64,000 nucleotides of DNA, from assembly GCA_022566735.1 (NCBI GenBank), contig JADFIG010000001.1:372001-436000 (forward strand). Direction: 5' to 3'. Position numbers and translations under genes: made by a program. The first letter of the stretch is position 1; every line of letters starts with the position of its first letter. The notes under the pieces are model-generated. The model did no database searches. It saw only the letters and a program-made list of their open reading frames with translations, and was not told the DNA's origin. The DNA comes from Pseudomonadota bacterium (GTDB lineage: Bacteria; Pseudomonadota; Gammaproteobacteria; Burkholderiales; Burkholderiaceae_C). Shown here piece after piece: positions 38,274 through 51,488 of the stretch.

Positions 38274-40865
38274 ATGTCGGCTCCCTCCCGCTCCTCCGTG
38301 CCCTCCGTGTCCGCCTGGCGCTGGGCCTTGACCCAGACCCGGCGCGACCTGCGGGCCGGCAGCATGCGTTTCCTGCTGGTCGCGGTGGTGCTGGCCGTGG
38401 CGGCCCTGTGCTCCGTGGCCTTCTTCGCCGACCGCATCGAGCGTGGCCTCAGCCGGGATGCGGCCCAATTGCTCGGCGGCGACGCCGTCGTGGTGGCCGA
38501 CCTGCCGCTGCCGCCCGATTTCGCTTCCCGTGCGGCGGCGCAGGGCCTGCGCGTGGCCCAGACCATCGCCTTCGTCAGCATGGCGCGTGCGCCCGACGAG
38601 CTGGGCGGCGACGCCCGCCTGGCCGCGATCAAGGCGATCAGCCCCAACCACCCGCTGCGCGGCCGCATCACCCTGGGCCGCCTCGGGGCGGATGGCCGCG
38701 TCGAGCCCACCGGGCCGGGCGCCCTGGGCGGCCCGCCTGCAGGCCACGCCTGGGTGGACCCGGGCCTGCTGCTGTCGCTCAACCTGCGGGTGGGAGACCG
38801 CCTCTGGCTGGGCGATGCCGCCTTCGTCATCGACGCCGTCATCGCGACCGAGCCAGACCGTGGCGCGGGCTTCATGAACTTCTCGCCGCGGGTGATGATC
38901 CGGGAGGCCGACCTGGCCGCCACCCTGCTGATCCAGCCGGCCAGCCGCGCCACTTACCGCTTGCTCGTGGCCGGCTCGGACCCAGCCTCGGGCGATGTGG
39001 CCCGCGCGGACGCGCAGGCCCTGGCGCGGTTCGTCGCCGACAGCCAACGCCGCGTCAGGGAGTTGCGCGGCGTGCGCGTGGAGACGCTGGAGCAGGGCCG
39101 TCCTGAAATGCGTGCCACCCTGGACCGCGCGGGCCTGTTCCTGCGCCTGGTGGCCTTGCTGGCGGCCTTGCTCTCGGCGGTGGCCGTGGCCCTGGTGTCG
39201 CGCGACTTTGCCCAGCGCCGCCTCGACGACTGCGCCTTGCTGCGCGTGCTCGGCGTGTCCCAGCGCACCATGGCCTGGGCCTATGCCCTGCAATTCCTGC
39301 TCATCGGGCTGCTGGCCAGCGGCCTGGGCCTGGCCTTGGGCTGGGCCTTCCACCTGGTGTTCGTGCAACTGCTGTCGGGCCTGGTGGGCGTGGCGCTGCC
39401 GGCGGCCGGCCTGCAACCCATCGCGCTGGGCCTGGGCGTGGGCGCCTTGCTGACCCTGGGCTTCGGTCTGCCGCCGGTGTTGCAGCTGGCGCGGGTGCCG
39501 CCCTTGCGCGTGCTGCGCCGTGACCTCGGGGCGGTGCGTCCGCTGTCGGTGGGCATGGCGGTGCTGGGCTCGGCGGCGCTGCTGGGCCTGCTGATGGCGG
39601 TGGCACGGGACATCAAGCTCGGTGCCATCGCGCTGGGTGGCTTTGCCGCGGCCCTGCTGGCCTTCGCGCTGCTGGGCGGGCTGGCGGTGCAGGCCCTGCG
39701 TGGCCTGGGCCACCGCCTGGCCGGGCGCATGCCGACCTGGTGGACGCTGGGCGTGCGCCAGCTCACGGCCGAGCCAGGCCACACCATCGTGCAGGTGTGC
39801 GCGTTGGGCGTGGGGCTGCTGGCGCTGATGCTGCTGGTGCTCATCCGCACCGACCTGATCGCCAGCTGGCGCGCGGCCACGCCGCCCGACGCGCCGGACC
39901 GCTTCGTCATCAACATCCAGCCCGACCAGGTGGCGGATTTCCAGCGCACCCTGAAGCGGGCCGGCGTGCATGATTTCGACTGGTACCCCATGGCCCGCGC
40001 GCGCCTGGTGGCCATCAACGGACGCACGGTGCACCCGCAGGACTACACGGAAGAGCGCGCGCAGCGCCTGCTGGACCGCGAATTCAATCTCAGCCACGCG
40101 GCCCAGGCGCCAGGTCACAACGAGGTCGTGGCCGGTCGCTTCCAGCCGGAAGAGCCGGGCGCCTACAGCGTCGAGGAAGGCCTGGCCAAGACCCTGGGCC
40201 TGAAGCTGGGCGACCGCCTGCGCTTCGACATGGCCGGGCGCATGGAGGAGGGCCGCATCACCAGCTTGCGCAAGGTGGACTGGTCGTCCATGCACGTCAA
40301 TTTCTTCGTGATCGCGCCCTCGGGGAAGATGCCCGAGTGGCCCGTGACCTACATCACCGCCTTCCGCATGCCTGCGAGGGCCCGGCTGGAGCGGCAGCTG
40401 CTGCAGGAGTTCCCCAACGTGACGGTGGTGGACGTGTCGGCCACGCTGGCGCAACTGCAGTCGGTGCTGACGCAGGTGATCACGGCGGTGGAGTTCCTCT
40501 TCGTGTTCACCCTGGCCGCCGGCCTGATCGTGCTGATGGCCGGCTTGATGACCTCGCGGGAGCGGCGCGCGCGCGAGTGGGCGGTGCTGCGCTCCATGGG
40601 CGCCACCCAGCGCCTGCTGGCGCAGGTGCAGCGCTTCGAGCTGATCTGTCTTGGGGCTTTGGCCGGCACCCTGGCCGCGCTGGCGGCACTGGGGGTGGGT
40701 TGGGCGCTGTCGTCCAGGGTCTTCGATTTCCCCTGGCAGCCGCCGCTGTGGTGGCCCCTGCTGGGCGCCGTCGTGGGGGCCGTGCTGGCCTGGGCGGCCG
40801 GCTGGTGGAGCTTGCGTGGCGTGCTGGGGCGGCCCGTGGCGCTGACCTTGCGTCGCGCCGATTGA
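38274..40865 (+). CDS. ABC transporter permease, FtsX family (YbbP-like)
   Basis: 863 residues with two FtsX-type halves. An N-terminal membrane helix (FLLVAVVLAVAALCSVAF, about residues 35-52) is followed by a large periplasmic MacB-like region, a cluster of helices around residues 290-440, further helices near 490-530, a second periplasmic region and three C-terminal helices (about 720-850) with SRERRAREWAVLRSMGA before the penultimate segments. This layout matches YbbP-type permeases, which with an ATPase such as YbbA may extract lipids or lipoproteins. No ATPase gene is adjacent here. The start is the ATG at 38274; the frame is open further upstream and overlaps the divergent gene. Confidence 0.88.
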   Translation: MSAPSRSSVPSVSAWRWALTQTRRDLRAGSMRFLLVAVVLAVAALCSVAFFADRIERGLSRDAAQLLGGDAVVVADLPLPPDFASRAAAQGLRVAQTIAFVSMARAPDELGGDARLAAIKAISPNHPLRGRITLGRLGADGRVEPTGPGALGGPPAGHAWVDPGLLLSLNLRVGDRLWLGDAAFVIDAVIATEPDRGAGFMNFSPRVMIREADLAATLLIQPASRATYRLLVAGSDPASGDVARADAQALARFVADSQRRVRELRGVRVETLEQGRPEMRATLDRAGLFLRLVALLAALLSAVAVALVSRDFAQRRLDDCALLRVLGVSQRTMAWAYALQFLLIGLLASGLGLALGWAFHLVFVQLLSGLVGVALPAAGLQPIALGLGVGALLTLGFGLPPVLQLARVPPLRVLRRDLGAVRPLSVGMAVLGSAALLGLLMAVARDIKLGAIALGGFAAALLAFALLGGLAVQALRGLGHRLAGRMPTWWTLGVRQLTAEPGHTIVQVCALGVGLLALMLLVLIRTDLIASWRAATPPDAPDRFVINIQPDQVADFQRTLKRAGVHDFDWYPMARARLVAINGRTVHPQDYTEERAQRLLDREFNLSHAAQAPGHNEVVAGRFQPEEPGAYSVEEGLAKTLGLKLGDRLRFDMAGRMEEGRITSLRKVDWSSMHVNFFVIAPSGKMPEWPVTYITAFRMPARARLERQLLQEFPNVTVVDVSATLAQLQSVLTQVITAVEFLFVFTLAAGLIVLMAGLMTSRERRAREWAVLRSMGATQRLLAQVQRFELICLGALAGTLAALAALGVGWALSSRVFDFPWQPPLWWPLLGAVVGAVLAWAAGWWSLRGVLGRPVALTLRRAD

Positions 40866-40905
40866 GCCCGGGACGCCCCGGACGCCTCGGCTGGGCGGGG
40901 TGGCC

Positions 40906-41496
40906 TCAGGCCGCGGCCAGGCTGTTGATCAGGCCCATCTCGGCACTGCCCATCAGGGACTCGATGTCCATCAGGATCAGCAGGCGCTCGCTGACGTTGG
41001 CGATGCCGGTGATGTAGGTCGTGTCGACGACCGAGGAACTCATTTCCGGCGCAGGCTGGATCATCTGCTCGGACAGCTGCATCACGTCGCTGACCGAGTC
41101 CACCACGGCGCCCACCACGCGGCCCTTGACGTTGAGCACGATGACGACGGTGAAGCTGTCGATGTCGGACTGGCCGTCGGCCTTCACGCAGTTGAACTTC
41201 ACGCGCAGGTCGACGATGGGGACGATCACGCCGCGCAGGTTGACCACGCCCTTAAGGTAGGACGGCGCGTTGGCGATCTTGGTCGGCTGCTCGTAGGAGC
41301 GGATTTCCTGCACCTTCAGGATGTCGATGCCGTACTCTTCCGAACCCAGGCGGAACGTGAGGTATTCACGGCCTGCAGGCACGTGGCGGACCTGGCGGGT
41401 GCTGGTCTGGCGGATGCCCTGGCCAGGGATCGGTGCGGCAGCGTCGGCGCGCGCAGGCGTGGCGGTCTGGGGGGCGACGGCTTGCATGGTGTCCAT
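40906..41496 (-). CDS. cheW: Chemotaxis coupling protein CheW
   Basis: A 196-residue protein with one CheW domain from about residue 40 to 185. Motifs: EYLTFRLGSEEYGIDILKVQEI, YLKGVVNLRGVIVPIVDLR and GAVVDSVSDVM. It couples methyl-accepting chemotaxis proteins to the CheA kinase. The first 40 residues form an Ala/Thr/Pro-rich tail absent from short CheW proteins. The ATG at 41496 has AGAGGA six bases upstream. No other che or fli genes are in the window, so it is an isolated copy; a sigma-28-like promoter precedes it. Confidence 0.94.
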   Translation of the reverse strand: MDTMQAVAPQTATPARADAAAPIPGQGIRQTSTRQVRHVPAGREYLTFRLGSEEYGIDILKVQEIRSYEQPTKIANAPSYLKGVVNLRGVIVPIVDLRVKFNCVKADGQSDIDSFTVVIVLNVKGRVVGAVVDSVSDVMQLSEQMIQPAPEMSSSVVDTTYITGIANVSERLLILMDIESLMGSAEMGLINSLAAA

Positions 41497-41548
41497 GTCG
41501 GTCCTCTGTGGGGTGGGTGAGCGGGTCACAAGGTGTGTCTCACGTCCC

Positions 41549-41576
41549 ATATCGGCAGGCCGCCCGAAAAACTGAA
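41549..41576 (-). promoter_or_regulatory. Candidate sigma-28 (FliA) promoter of cheW
   Basis: On the minus strand GCCGATAT (7 of 8 bases of the FliA -10 consensus GCCGATAA) is preceded, 12 bases away, by TTCAGTTT, which resembles the -35 TAAAGTTT. Transcription would start about 45 bases before the cheW ATG. Control of a chemotaxis gene by the flagellar sigma factor fits known biology. Confidence 0.55.
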
Positions 41577-41649
41577 GGGCCACCCGCTGTGCTGCGGTGT
41601 GGCCCCGGAAGTGGTCTGAGCACCGGCGCGCAGCCGGCCCCGGACAGGG

Positions 41650-42744
41650 TCAGACGTTGAACAGGAAGTTCAGCACGTCGCCGTCCTTGACGATGTATTC
41701 CTTGCCTTCGGCGCGCATCTTGCCGGCATCCTTGGCACCGGCTTCGCCCTTGTACTGGATGAAATCGTCGAAGGCGATGGTCTGGGCGCGGATGAAGCCA
41801 CGCTCGAAGTCGGTGTGGATCACGCCCGCGGCCTGCGGGGCGGTGGCGCCGATCGGCACCGTCCAGGCGCGCACTTCCTTGACGCCCGCGGTGAAGTAGG
41901 TCTGCAGGCCCAGCAGCTTGAAGCCTGCGCGGATCAGGCGGTTCAGGCCGGGTTCGTCCTGGCCCATCTCGGCCAGGAACATGGTGCGGTCATCGTCGTC
42001 CATCTCGGCCAGTTCGGCTTCGGTCTTGGCGCAGATGGCCACGACTTCGCCCTTCTGGGCGGCGGCGTATTCCTTCAGGCGGTCCAGGAAGGGGTTGTTC
42101 TCGAAGCCGGTTTCCGACACGTTGCCCACGAACATGGCCGGCTTGGCCGTGATCAGGCACAGGGGCTTGAGGATGGCCAGCTCTTCCTTGCTGAAGTCGA
42201 TGGAGCGCACCGGCTTGGCCTGGTCGAGGGCGGCCTGGCACTTCTCCAGCACCTTCACCAGGGCGGCAGCTTCCTTGTCGTTGCCCGAGCGCGCCGCCTT
42301 GTTGTAGCGGTGCAGGGCCTTTTCCACCGTGCCCAGGTCGGCCAGGCACAGCTCGGTCTGGATGACTTCGATGTCGGCGATGGGGTCGACCTTGCCGGCC
42401 ACGTGGATCACGTTGTCGTCCTCGAAGCAGCGCACCACGTTGACGATGGCGTCGGTTTCGCGGATGTGGCTGAGGAACTGGTTGCCCAGGCCTTCGCCTT
42501 GCGATGCACCGGCCACCAGGCCGGCGATGTCGACGAACTCGACGATGGCCGGCACCACGCGTTCCGGCTGGACGATCTCGGAGAGCTGCTTGAGGCGCGG
42601 GTCCGGCACTTCGACCACGCCCACATTGGGCTCGATGGTGCAGAAGGGGTAGTTTTCAGCCGCGATGCCGGCCTTGGTCAGGGCGTTGAAGAGGGTGGAC
42701 TTGCCGACGTTGGGCAGGCCCACGATGCCGCATTGGAGGCTCAT
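41650..42744 (-). CDS. ychF: Redox-regulated ATPase YchF (Obg family)
   Basis: 364 residues. The P-loop is GLPNVGKST (9-17); [15 protein letters not shown] and the DIAGLV G3 motif follow. The G4 position carries NVSETGF-type residues rather than NKxD, as expected for YchF, which prefers ATP. The coiled-coil insertion (about 125-200) and C-terminal TGS-like domain ([10 protein letters not shown]-like block, [12 protein letters not shown]) are present. The ATG at 42744 has AAGGA upstream. It binds ribosomes and affects stress responses in other bacteria. A TACAAT -10-like hexamer lies at 42839-42834 on the minus strand, without a convincing -35. Confidence 0.95.
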   Translation of the reverse strand: MSLQCGIVGLPNVGKSTLFNALTKAGIAAENYPFCTIEPNVGVVEVPDPRLKQLSEIVQPERVVPAIVEFVDIAGLVAGASQGEGLGNQFLSHIRETDAIVNVVRCFEDDNVIHVAGKVDPIADIEVIQTELCLADLGTVEKALHRYNKAARSGNDKEAAALVKVLEKCQAALDQAKPVRSIDFSKEELAILKPLCLITAKPAMFVGNVSETGFENNPFLDRLKEYAAAQKGEVVAICAKTEAELAEMDDDDRTMFLAEMGQDEPGLNRLIRAGFKLLGLQTYFTAGVKEVRAWTVPIGATAPQAAGVIHTDFERGFIRAQTIAFDDFIQYKGEAGAKDAGKMRAEGKEYIVKDGDVLNFLFNV

Positions 42745-42849
42745 GGAAATTCCTTGTGATTCGCTGCCCCGCGTTCCTGCCGTGCATGTCGTCAAGGACT
42801 TCATGGGAACACTGGCCGGGGTGTCAGCCCCCGATTGTAATGAGCGTCT

Positions 42850-46818
<3,969 letters not shown>

Positions 46819-46831
46819 CACGGCAGCTCCG

Positions 46832-47992
46832 TCAGTGCATGCATTCAGGCTGCGATGCAGCCTGATCGGCAAAGCGCTCGGCCACGGCGGCGAAGGCCTC
46901 GCGCTGGCGCAGGTAGGCATCCACGACCGCGGGGTCGAAATGGCTGCCGCGGCCTTGCAGGAGGATGGCCTCGGCATCGGCCAGGGGCATCGGCACCTTG
47001 TAGCTGCGCGCGCTGATGAGGGCGTCGAACACATCGGCCAGCGCCATCATCCGTGCGGGCAGCGGGATGGCCTCGCCCTGCAGGCCGCTGGGGTAGCCGC
47101 TGCCATCCCAGCGCTCGTGGTGGTGGCGGGCGATGTCGATGGCCGTGCGCAGGAAGGCCACGGCCTCGGGGTCGCGGTCCTGGCCGATGGCCCGGGCGAT
47201 GGCCTCGGCGCCGATCTGCGAGTGGGTCTTCATGACCTCCCACTCCCGCGGCGTCAGCTTGCCGGGCTTGCGCAGGATGTGGTCCGGGATGCCCACCTTG
47301 CCGATGTCGTGCAGGGGCGCGGCCTTGGCATAGGCCTCGATGGCGGCCGGCGGCAGTTGCTCCGCGTAGCCGGGCTGGCGGGCCAGGTCTTCGGCCAGCA
47401 GGCGCACATAGGCCTGGGTGCGCAGGATGTGGTTGCCCGTGTCGTTGTCGCGCGCTTCGGCCAGGCTGGCCAGGGCGCGCAGGGCCACGTCCTGCACCTG
47501 GCGGTACTGCGCCACGCGGTGCGAGACCTCGCTCTCCAGCACCTTGTTGTGGTCGCGCAGCAGGTCGCGGGCGGCCTTGCTCTGCAGGTGCGCGCGCACC
47601 CGCGCCTTGACGATGGCGGGGCGCACCGGCTTGGTGATGTAGTCCTCGGCACCCAGGCTCAGGCCCAGGGTCTCGTCTTCCGTGTCGCTCAGGGCGGACA
47701 CGAAGATCACCGGGATGTCGCGCGTGTTGACGTCGGCCTTCAGGCGGCGCAGCACCGTGTAGCCGTCCATGTCCGGCATCATGATGTCGAGCAGGATCAG
47801 GTCGGGGCGGGGTTCGAGGTGGGCCAGCTCCAGCGCCCGCTGGCCGCCATTGGCCACCCGGACCTGGTGCTCGGCCATCAGGCATTCGCCGATCACGGCG
47901 AGGTTCTCCGGGGTGTCGTCCACCACCAGGATGACGCGTCGGTCCTGCGTGCGCCCCAGCGGGGCTTGCGCGTCGTTCGGGAACTGATCCAT
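46832..47992 (-). CDS. Response regulator with HD-GYP cyclic-di-GMP phosphodiesterase domain
   Basis: 386 residues. The N-terminal receiver (about 20-140) has the acidic pair in VVDDTPEN, phospho-acceptor Asp69 in [13 protein letters not shown] and Lys in ITKPV. The HD-GYP output domain (about 165-370) has His228-Asp229 in [26 protein letters not shown] near 290-304 with the GYP motif intact, and [10 protein letters not shown]. An intact motif predicts hydrolysis of cyclic-di-GMP, lowering its level and favouring motility over biofilm. The start is the ATG at 47992. It is cotranscribed with the hybrid kinase downstream, so the pair forms a phosphorelay. Confidence 0.93.
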   Translation of the reverse strand: MDQFPNDAQAPLGRTQDRRVILVVDDTPENLAVIGECLMAEHQVRVANGGQRALELAHLEPRPDLILLDIMMPDMDGYTVLRRLKADVNTRDIPVIFVSALSDTEDETLGLSLGAEDYITKPVRPAIVKARVRAHLQSKAARDLLRDHNKVLESEVSHRVAQYRQVQDVALRALASLAEARDNDTGNHILRTQAYVRLLAEDLARQPGYAEQLPPAAIEAYAKAAPLHDIGKVGIPDHILRKPGKLTPREWEVMKTHSQIGAEAIARAIGQDRDPEAVAFLRTAIDIARHHHERWDGSGYPSGLQGEAIPLPARMMALADVFDALISARSYKVPMPLADAEAILLQGRGSHFDPAVVDAYLRQREAFAAVAERFADQAASQPECMH

Positions 47993-48039
47993 GTCTGCTG
48001 CGGGATGTCGCAAATCTGAAAATGCTGATCAATCTGAAT

Positions 48040-48057
48040 GTAACAGTCGCGTTACAG
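48040..48057 (-). promoter_or_regulatory. PhoB/OmpR-family-like direct repeat upstream of the HD-GYP operon
   Basis: On the minus strand CTGTAAC-GCGA-CTGTTAC repeats a seven-base half-site with an 11-base period, the geometry of boxes bound by PhoB/OmpR-type response regulators; the second and fourth half-site positions differ from the PhoB consensus. The same bases also form a perfect palindrome TGTAAC-N6-GTTACA (48039-48056 region). It lies about 50 bases before the HD-GYP start. Confidence 0.5.
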
Positions 48058-48237
48058 ATTGAGGCGGGGGCTGGGCATGAATCGCGCGATATCGCCACTA
48101 ATGCGCACCCCGCGCGACAGCATGGCGGGTGCAAAACCTGGAGTCTGACGTGTTTTGTTCAGTGCTTGCAAACCATTGCATGACAGCCGCCGAACGTGCG
48201 CCGGGATGGCTTGCGTCAAGCACATCGCCATCGCCTC

Positions 48238-48265
48238 TTGCCCCGACACGAAAGCCGGTTAGATT
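48238..48265 (+). promoter_or_regulatory. Possible sigma-70 promoter of the ubiH-like gene
   Basis: TTGCCC (48238-48243) and TAGATT (48260-48265) are 16 bases apart, giving a start about 30 bases before the ATG at 48301. The match is moderate. Confidence 0.4.
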
Positions 48266-48300
48266 AGCGGGCTGATCCCCATGGCCCCTGTGGCTGAACG

Positions 48301-49488
48301 ATGAGCAATCCCCTGCATCCTTCCCGCCCGGCAACTGGCCGCGCGGATGTCTGCGTCAGCGGCTCTGGCGCGGTGGCCATGAGCCTGGCCCTGGCCCTGT
48401 CGGCCGAAGGTTTTTCCGTGGCCTGGGCGCGGGCCGAGGCCTTCTCCGCCCCCCGCTCGACCGATGTGCGCACCTACGCGCTCAACGCCCGCGCCATCGA
48501 CCTGCTGACCCGCCTGCGCGTGTGGCCGGCCCTGCGCGAGTGGTCGGCGCCCGTGTTCGACATGCAGATCCGTGGCGACGACGGCGGCGCCATGCACTTT
48601 TCCGCGTGGCAGCAGCACCTCACCGAGCTGGCCTGGATCGTCGATGCCGGCGCCCTGGAGCGCCTGCTCAGCGAGGCCCTGCGCTTTGCCCCCCGTGTGG
48701 AGGTGGTGCCCGCGCTGCAGGCCGGACAGCCGGGCGTGCCTGCCGATTTGCTGGCCATCTGCGAAGGCAAGCATTCCGACACCCGCCGCGCGCTGGGCGT
48801 GTCCTTCGACCGCCAGGAATACGGCCACTGGGGCGTGGCCGCCCGCCTGCGTGCCAGCCGGCCCCACCAGGGCGTGGCGCGGCAGTGGTTCCGCTCGCCG
48901 GACGTGCTGGCCCTGCTGCCCTTCAACCAGCCGGAGCCGGACGCCTCCTACGGCCTCGTGTGGTCGGTGCCCCAGCCCCGCGCCCAGGAGCTGCTGGCGA
49001 TGTCGTCGGCCGATGTCGAGGCGGCCCTGAGCGAAGCCATCGCGCAATCGCAACCCGAGGCGCTGGCGCAGCTGGGCGAGTTGCACCTGGCCTCCGAGGT
49101 GGCTTCCTGGCCGCTGGCCCTGGCCCAGGCCGACCGCTGGAGCGGCCCGGGCTGGGTGCTGCTGGGCGACGCGGCCCACCAGATGCACCCACTGGCCGGG
49201 CAGGGCCTCAACCTGGGCCTGGCCGATGTCGACACCCTGGTGGCGGTGCTGCGCGAAGCCCGTGCGCAGGAGCCCTGGCGCACCGCCGGCGACGAGCGCG
49301 TGCTGCGCCGCTACGCCCGCCGCCGCGAATGGCCCACCCGCAGCATGGCCCAGCTCACCGATGGCATGCTGCAGTTGTTTGCCGACCCGCGCGGGCCTTT
49401 GAAGTCCCTGCGCAACGGCGGCATGAGCCTGGTCGAGCGCCTCGGCCCGATCAAAACCTGGCTGGTGGGGCGGGCCCTGGACGCCTGA
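48301..49488 (+). CDS. UbiH/UbiF/COQ6-family FAD-dependent monooxygenase
   Basis: 395 residues. The FAD-binding N-terminus is CVSGSGAVAMSLALAL (a GxGxxx motif with Val-Ala-Met instead of the usual Pro-Ala-Gly), followed by AYALNARAIDLL, a GKHSDTRRALG version of the DG motif, and the strongly conserved LLGDAAHQMHPLAGQGLNLGL. This is the ubiquinone-ring hydroxylase family. The substrate position (C5, C6 or another ring carbon) cannot be assigned. It is followed 38 bases later by dsbC on the same strand. Confidence 0.9.
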   Translation: MSNPLHPSRPATGRADVCVSGSGAVAMSLALALSAEGFSVAWARAEAFSAPRSTDVRTYALNARAIDLLTRLRVWPALREWSAPVFDMQIRGDDGGAMHFSAWQQHLTELAWIVDAGALERLLSEALRFAPRVEVVPALQAGQPGVPADLLAICEGKHSDTRRALGVSFDRQEYGHWGVAARLRASRPHQGVARQWFRSPDVLALLPFNQPEPDASYGLVWSVPQPRAQELLAMSSADVEAALSEAIAQSQPEALAQLGELHLASEVASWPLALAQADRWSGPGWVLLGDAAHQMHPLAGQGLNLGLADVDTLVAVLREARAQEPWRTAGDERVLRRYARRREWPTRSMAQLTDGMLQLFADPRGPLKSLRNGGMSLVERLGPIKTWLVGRALDA

Positions 49489-49526
49489 GCCCCGGCCACG
49501 ATCACTTCACACATCCTGGAACCCGC

Positions 49527-50282
49527 ATGAAACCCATTGTCAAAGGCTTGCTGACCGCAGGGCTCTGTCTGAGCCTGCTGGGCATGGCCGATGCCCAGTC
49601 GGGCGAGCTGCCTGCCGCACAGCTGGCCGCCATCAAGCAAAAGCTGGCGCAGCGTGTGCCGGACCTGCCGCCCATCGAGTCCGCCCGCACCACCCCGGTC
49701 AGCGGCCTCGTCGAGCTCAGGGCGGGCAGCCATGTTTTCTACGCCGATGCCACCGGTGACCACCTCATCGAAGGCCACATGATCGAGACGCGCACCCAGC
49801 GCAACCTCACCGAGGAGCGCCTCGACGAGATCAACCGCGTCGATGTGGCGGCTTTGCCCACCAAGGACGCCATCGTCTGGAAGGCCGGCACGGGCAAGCG
49901 CCGCCTGGTGGTCTTCTCCGACCCCAACTGCGGCTATTGCAAGCAACTGGAGCGCGAGATCCAGAAGCTCAAGGACGTGACGGTGCACACCTACCTGATC
50001 GGCATCCTGGGCGAGGACTCCCGCGTCAAGGTCGACAACATCTGGTGCGCCCGCGACCGCACCCAGACCTGGCTGGACTGGATGCTGCAAGGCAACACCC
50101 CGCCCAAGGCCATGGGGCTGTGCGGCTCGCCCGGACAGCGCAACCTGGCGCTGGCGCAGAAGCTGCGTGTCAATGGCACGCCGGCCATCTTCTTCGACGA
50201 TGGCAGCCGCCTGCCGGGCGCGGCCAATGCGGCCACCCTGGAGCAGCGCCTGGCCAAGGCCAGCAGCAAGGCCGGCAGCTGA
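49527..50282 (+). CDS. dsbC: Thiol:disulfide interchange protein DsbC
   Basis: 251 residues. The first about 23 residues are a Sec signal peptide (basic MKPIVK, hydrophobic LLTAGLCLSLLGM, AxA-like ADA site). The N-terminal dimerisation domain leads to the thioredoxin-fold domain with the redox motif Cys135-Gly-Tyr-Cys138 in FSDPNCGYCKQLE and cis-Pro in NGTPAIFFDDG. A second cysteine pair (NIWCARD and GLCGSPG) matches the structural disulfide of DsbC. It isomerises wrong disulfides in the periplasm. It converges with the DUF3108 gene with a three-base gap. Confidence 0.95.
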   Translation: MKPIVKGLLTAGLCLSLLGMADAQSGELPAAQLAAIKQKLAQRVPDLPPIESARTTPVSGLVELRAGSHVFYADATGDHLIEGHMIETRTQRNLTEERLDEINRVDVAALPTKDAIVWKAGTGKRRLVVFSDPNCGYCKQLEREIQKLKDVTVHTYLIGILGEDSRVKVDNIWCARDRTQTWLDWMLQGNTPPKAMGLCGSPGQRNLALAQKLRVNGTPAIFFDDGSRLPGAANAATLEQRLAKASSKAGS

Positions 50283-50285
50283 GCG

Positions 50286-51488
50286 TCACTTGCCCGCGGG
50301 GGCGGTGCCTGCTGGCTGGGCACTGTCGCCGGGGGCTTGCTGCGGGGCGCGGTCCATCTGCATGTCCATGAAGACCTCGTCGTTCATCTTGATGTAGATG
50401 CGCACGGGCAGGTACTGCAGGCCCGGCGCGAACCACACATCGGCGGGCAGGGCGCCGCCGTCCGTGACCGCCTTGCGTGGGCGCACGTGCACCACCGGCA
50501 CATTGCCGATGGGGGTGCGCACCATGTCGTTGCCCACCACCTCGAAGGTCAGTTGCTCCAGCTTGCGCTGGGTCACCACGTTCATGTCGAAGCTGTTGCC
50601 GGGCTTGAGCAGCTCGGGGTTGAGCGTGAAACGGTAAGCCAGCTGGATCATGAAACTGGCCGGGTCCTGCACGTCGGCCGGGCGCGGGTAGCGCTTGCCG
50701 TCGGGGTGCGTGACCTCGTCCTCGTCCATCTTGACCAGCCGCGGCGCCGAGGTCTTGACCAGCAGGCGGTTGATGTTCTCGTACAGGCTGGGGTGCAGCC
50801 CCTGGGGCTGGATTTCGCCTTCGCTGGTCAGGCGCCACGAACCCAGCGGGGCGAAGCTGGGGCCCACGCTGGCGTCGATGTGGACCTGGTAGCGGCTGTC
50901 CTTGCGCACCCATTCCACCGAGGCCTGGCCCGAGATCGGGCCGCGGAAATAGCCCTCCATCTTGAAGCTGACCTTGGTGGCCACCGGCCAGACGAAGGCG
51001 CGGCCGCTGTTGGGACCGCTGGCGCCCATGCTGGGGATGCTGGCCGCGGCCAGGGCCGGCTTGGCCGCGTCGGCGCCCGATGCGGCGGCGGCCGACGTAG
51101 CGGCTGACGTTGCGGCCTGGGTCGGCTGAGCCGCGTCCGCCGCGCTGGCCGCATCGGCCACGACCTCGGGCTGGGACGCCGCTTCGTCGGGCTGCGAGGC
51201 GGCCTGCGCCACCTTGGGCGGCTTGGGCTTGCGGCGCGGTGCGGTGGCGGCCTGGGTGGCTGCCATGGCTTGCACCACGGCCGGGGCTGGCGGCGCTGTG
51301 GGCGGCTCGCTGAGGCGGATCTCGCTGACGTAAGTGGCCTCCATGCGCTTGATGCTGGCATCGGACGGCTTGAGGCCCTGCATCTCGTGCAGCACGGCCC
51401 CGGTCAGCAGGACGTGGGCGAGCACGACCAGCACCACCAGTGCGGCGACCATGCCGGCGCGAGGCGAATGCACGGCAGGCTCCGTCAT
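50286..51488 (-). CDS. DUF3108 domain-containing protein
   Basis: 400 residues. An N-terminal anchor or signal segment (MVAALVVLVVLAHVLLTGAVL) is followed by a long Ala/Pro/Gln-rich linker (about 60-150), then a beta-rich DUF3108 domain (about 160-385; FKMEGYFRGPISGQASVEWVR, YLPVRIYIKMNDEVFMDMQ). The family is periplasmic, of unknown function, and typically sits beside other envelope genes. Its ATG overlaps the stop of the M61 peptidase gene (ATGA), so the two are translationally coupled. Confidence 0.85.
   Translation of the reverse strand: MTEPAVHSPRAGMVAALVVLVVLAHVLLTGAVLHEMQGLKPSDASIKRMEATYVSEIRLSEPPTAPPAPAVVQAMAATQAATAPRRKPKPPKVAQAASQPDEAASQPEVVADAASAADAAQPTQAATSAATSAAAASGADAAKPALAAASIPSMGASGPNSGRAFVWPVATKVSFKMEGYFRGPISGQASVEWVRKDSRYQVHIDASVGPSFAPLGSWRLTSEGEIQPQGLHPSLYENINRLLVKTSAPRLVKMDEDEVTHPDGKRYPRPADVQDPASFMIQLAYRFTLNPELLKPGNSFDMNVVTQRKLEQLTFEVVGNDMVRTPIGNVPVVHVRPRKAVTDGGALPADVWFAPGLQYLPVRIYIKMNDEVFMDMQMDRAPQQAPGDSAQPAGTAPAGK

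Larger units (their letters stand above)
47993..48300. other. Divergent intergenic region between the HD-GYP operon and the ubiH-like gene
   Basis: No gene is supported. The left end is A/T-rich and contains the PhoB/OmpR-like direct repeat at 48040-48057; the right end contains a weak sigma-70 promoter for the ubiH-like gene. The middle (about 48080-48220) shows nothing recognisable. Confidence 0.6.
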
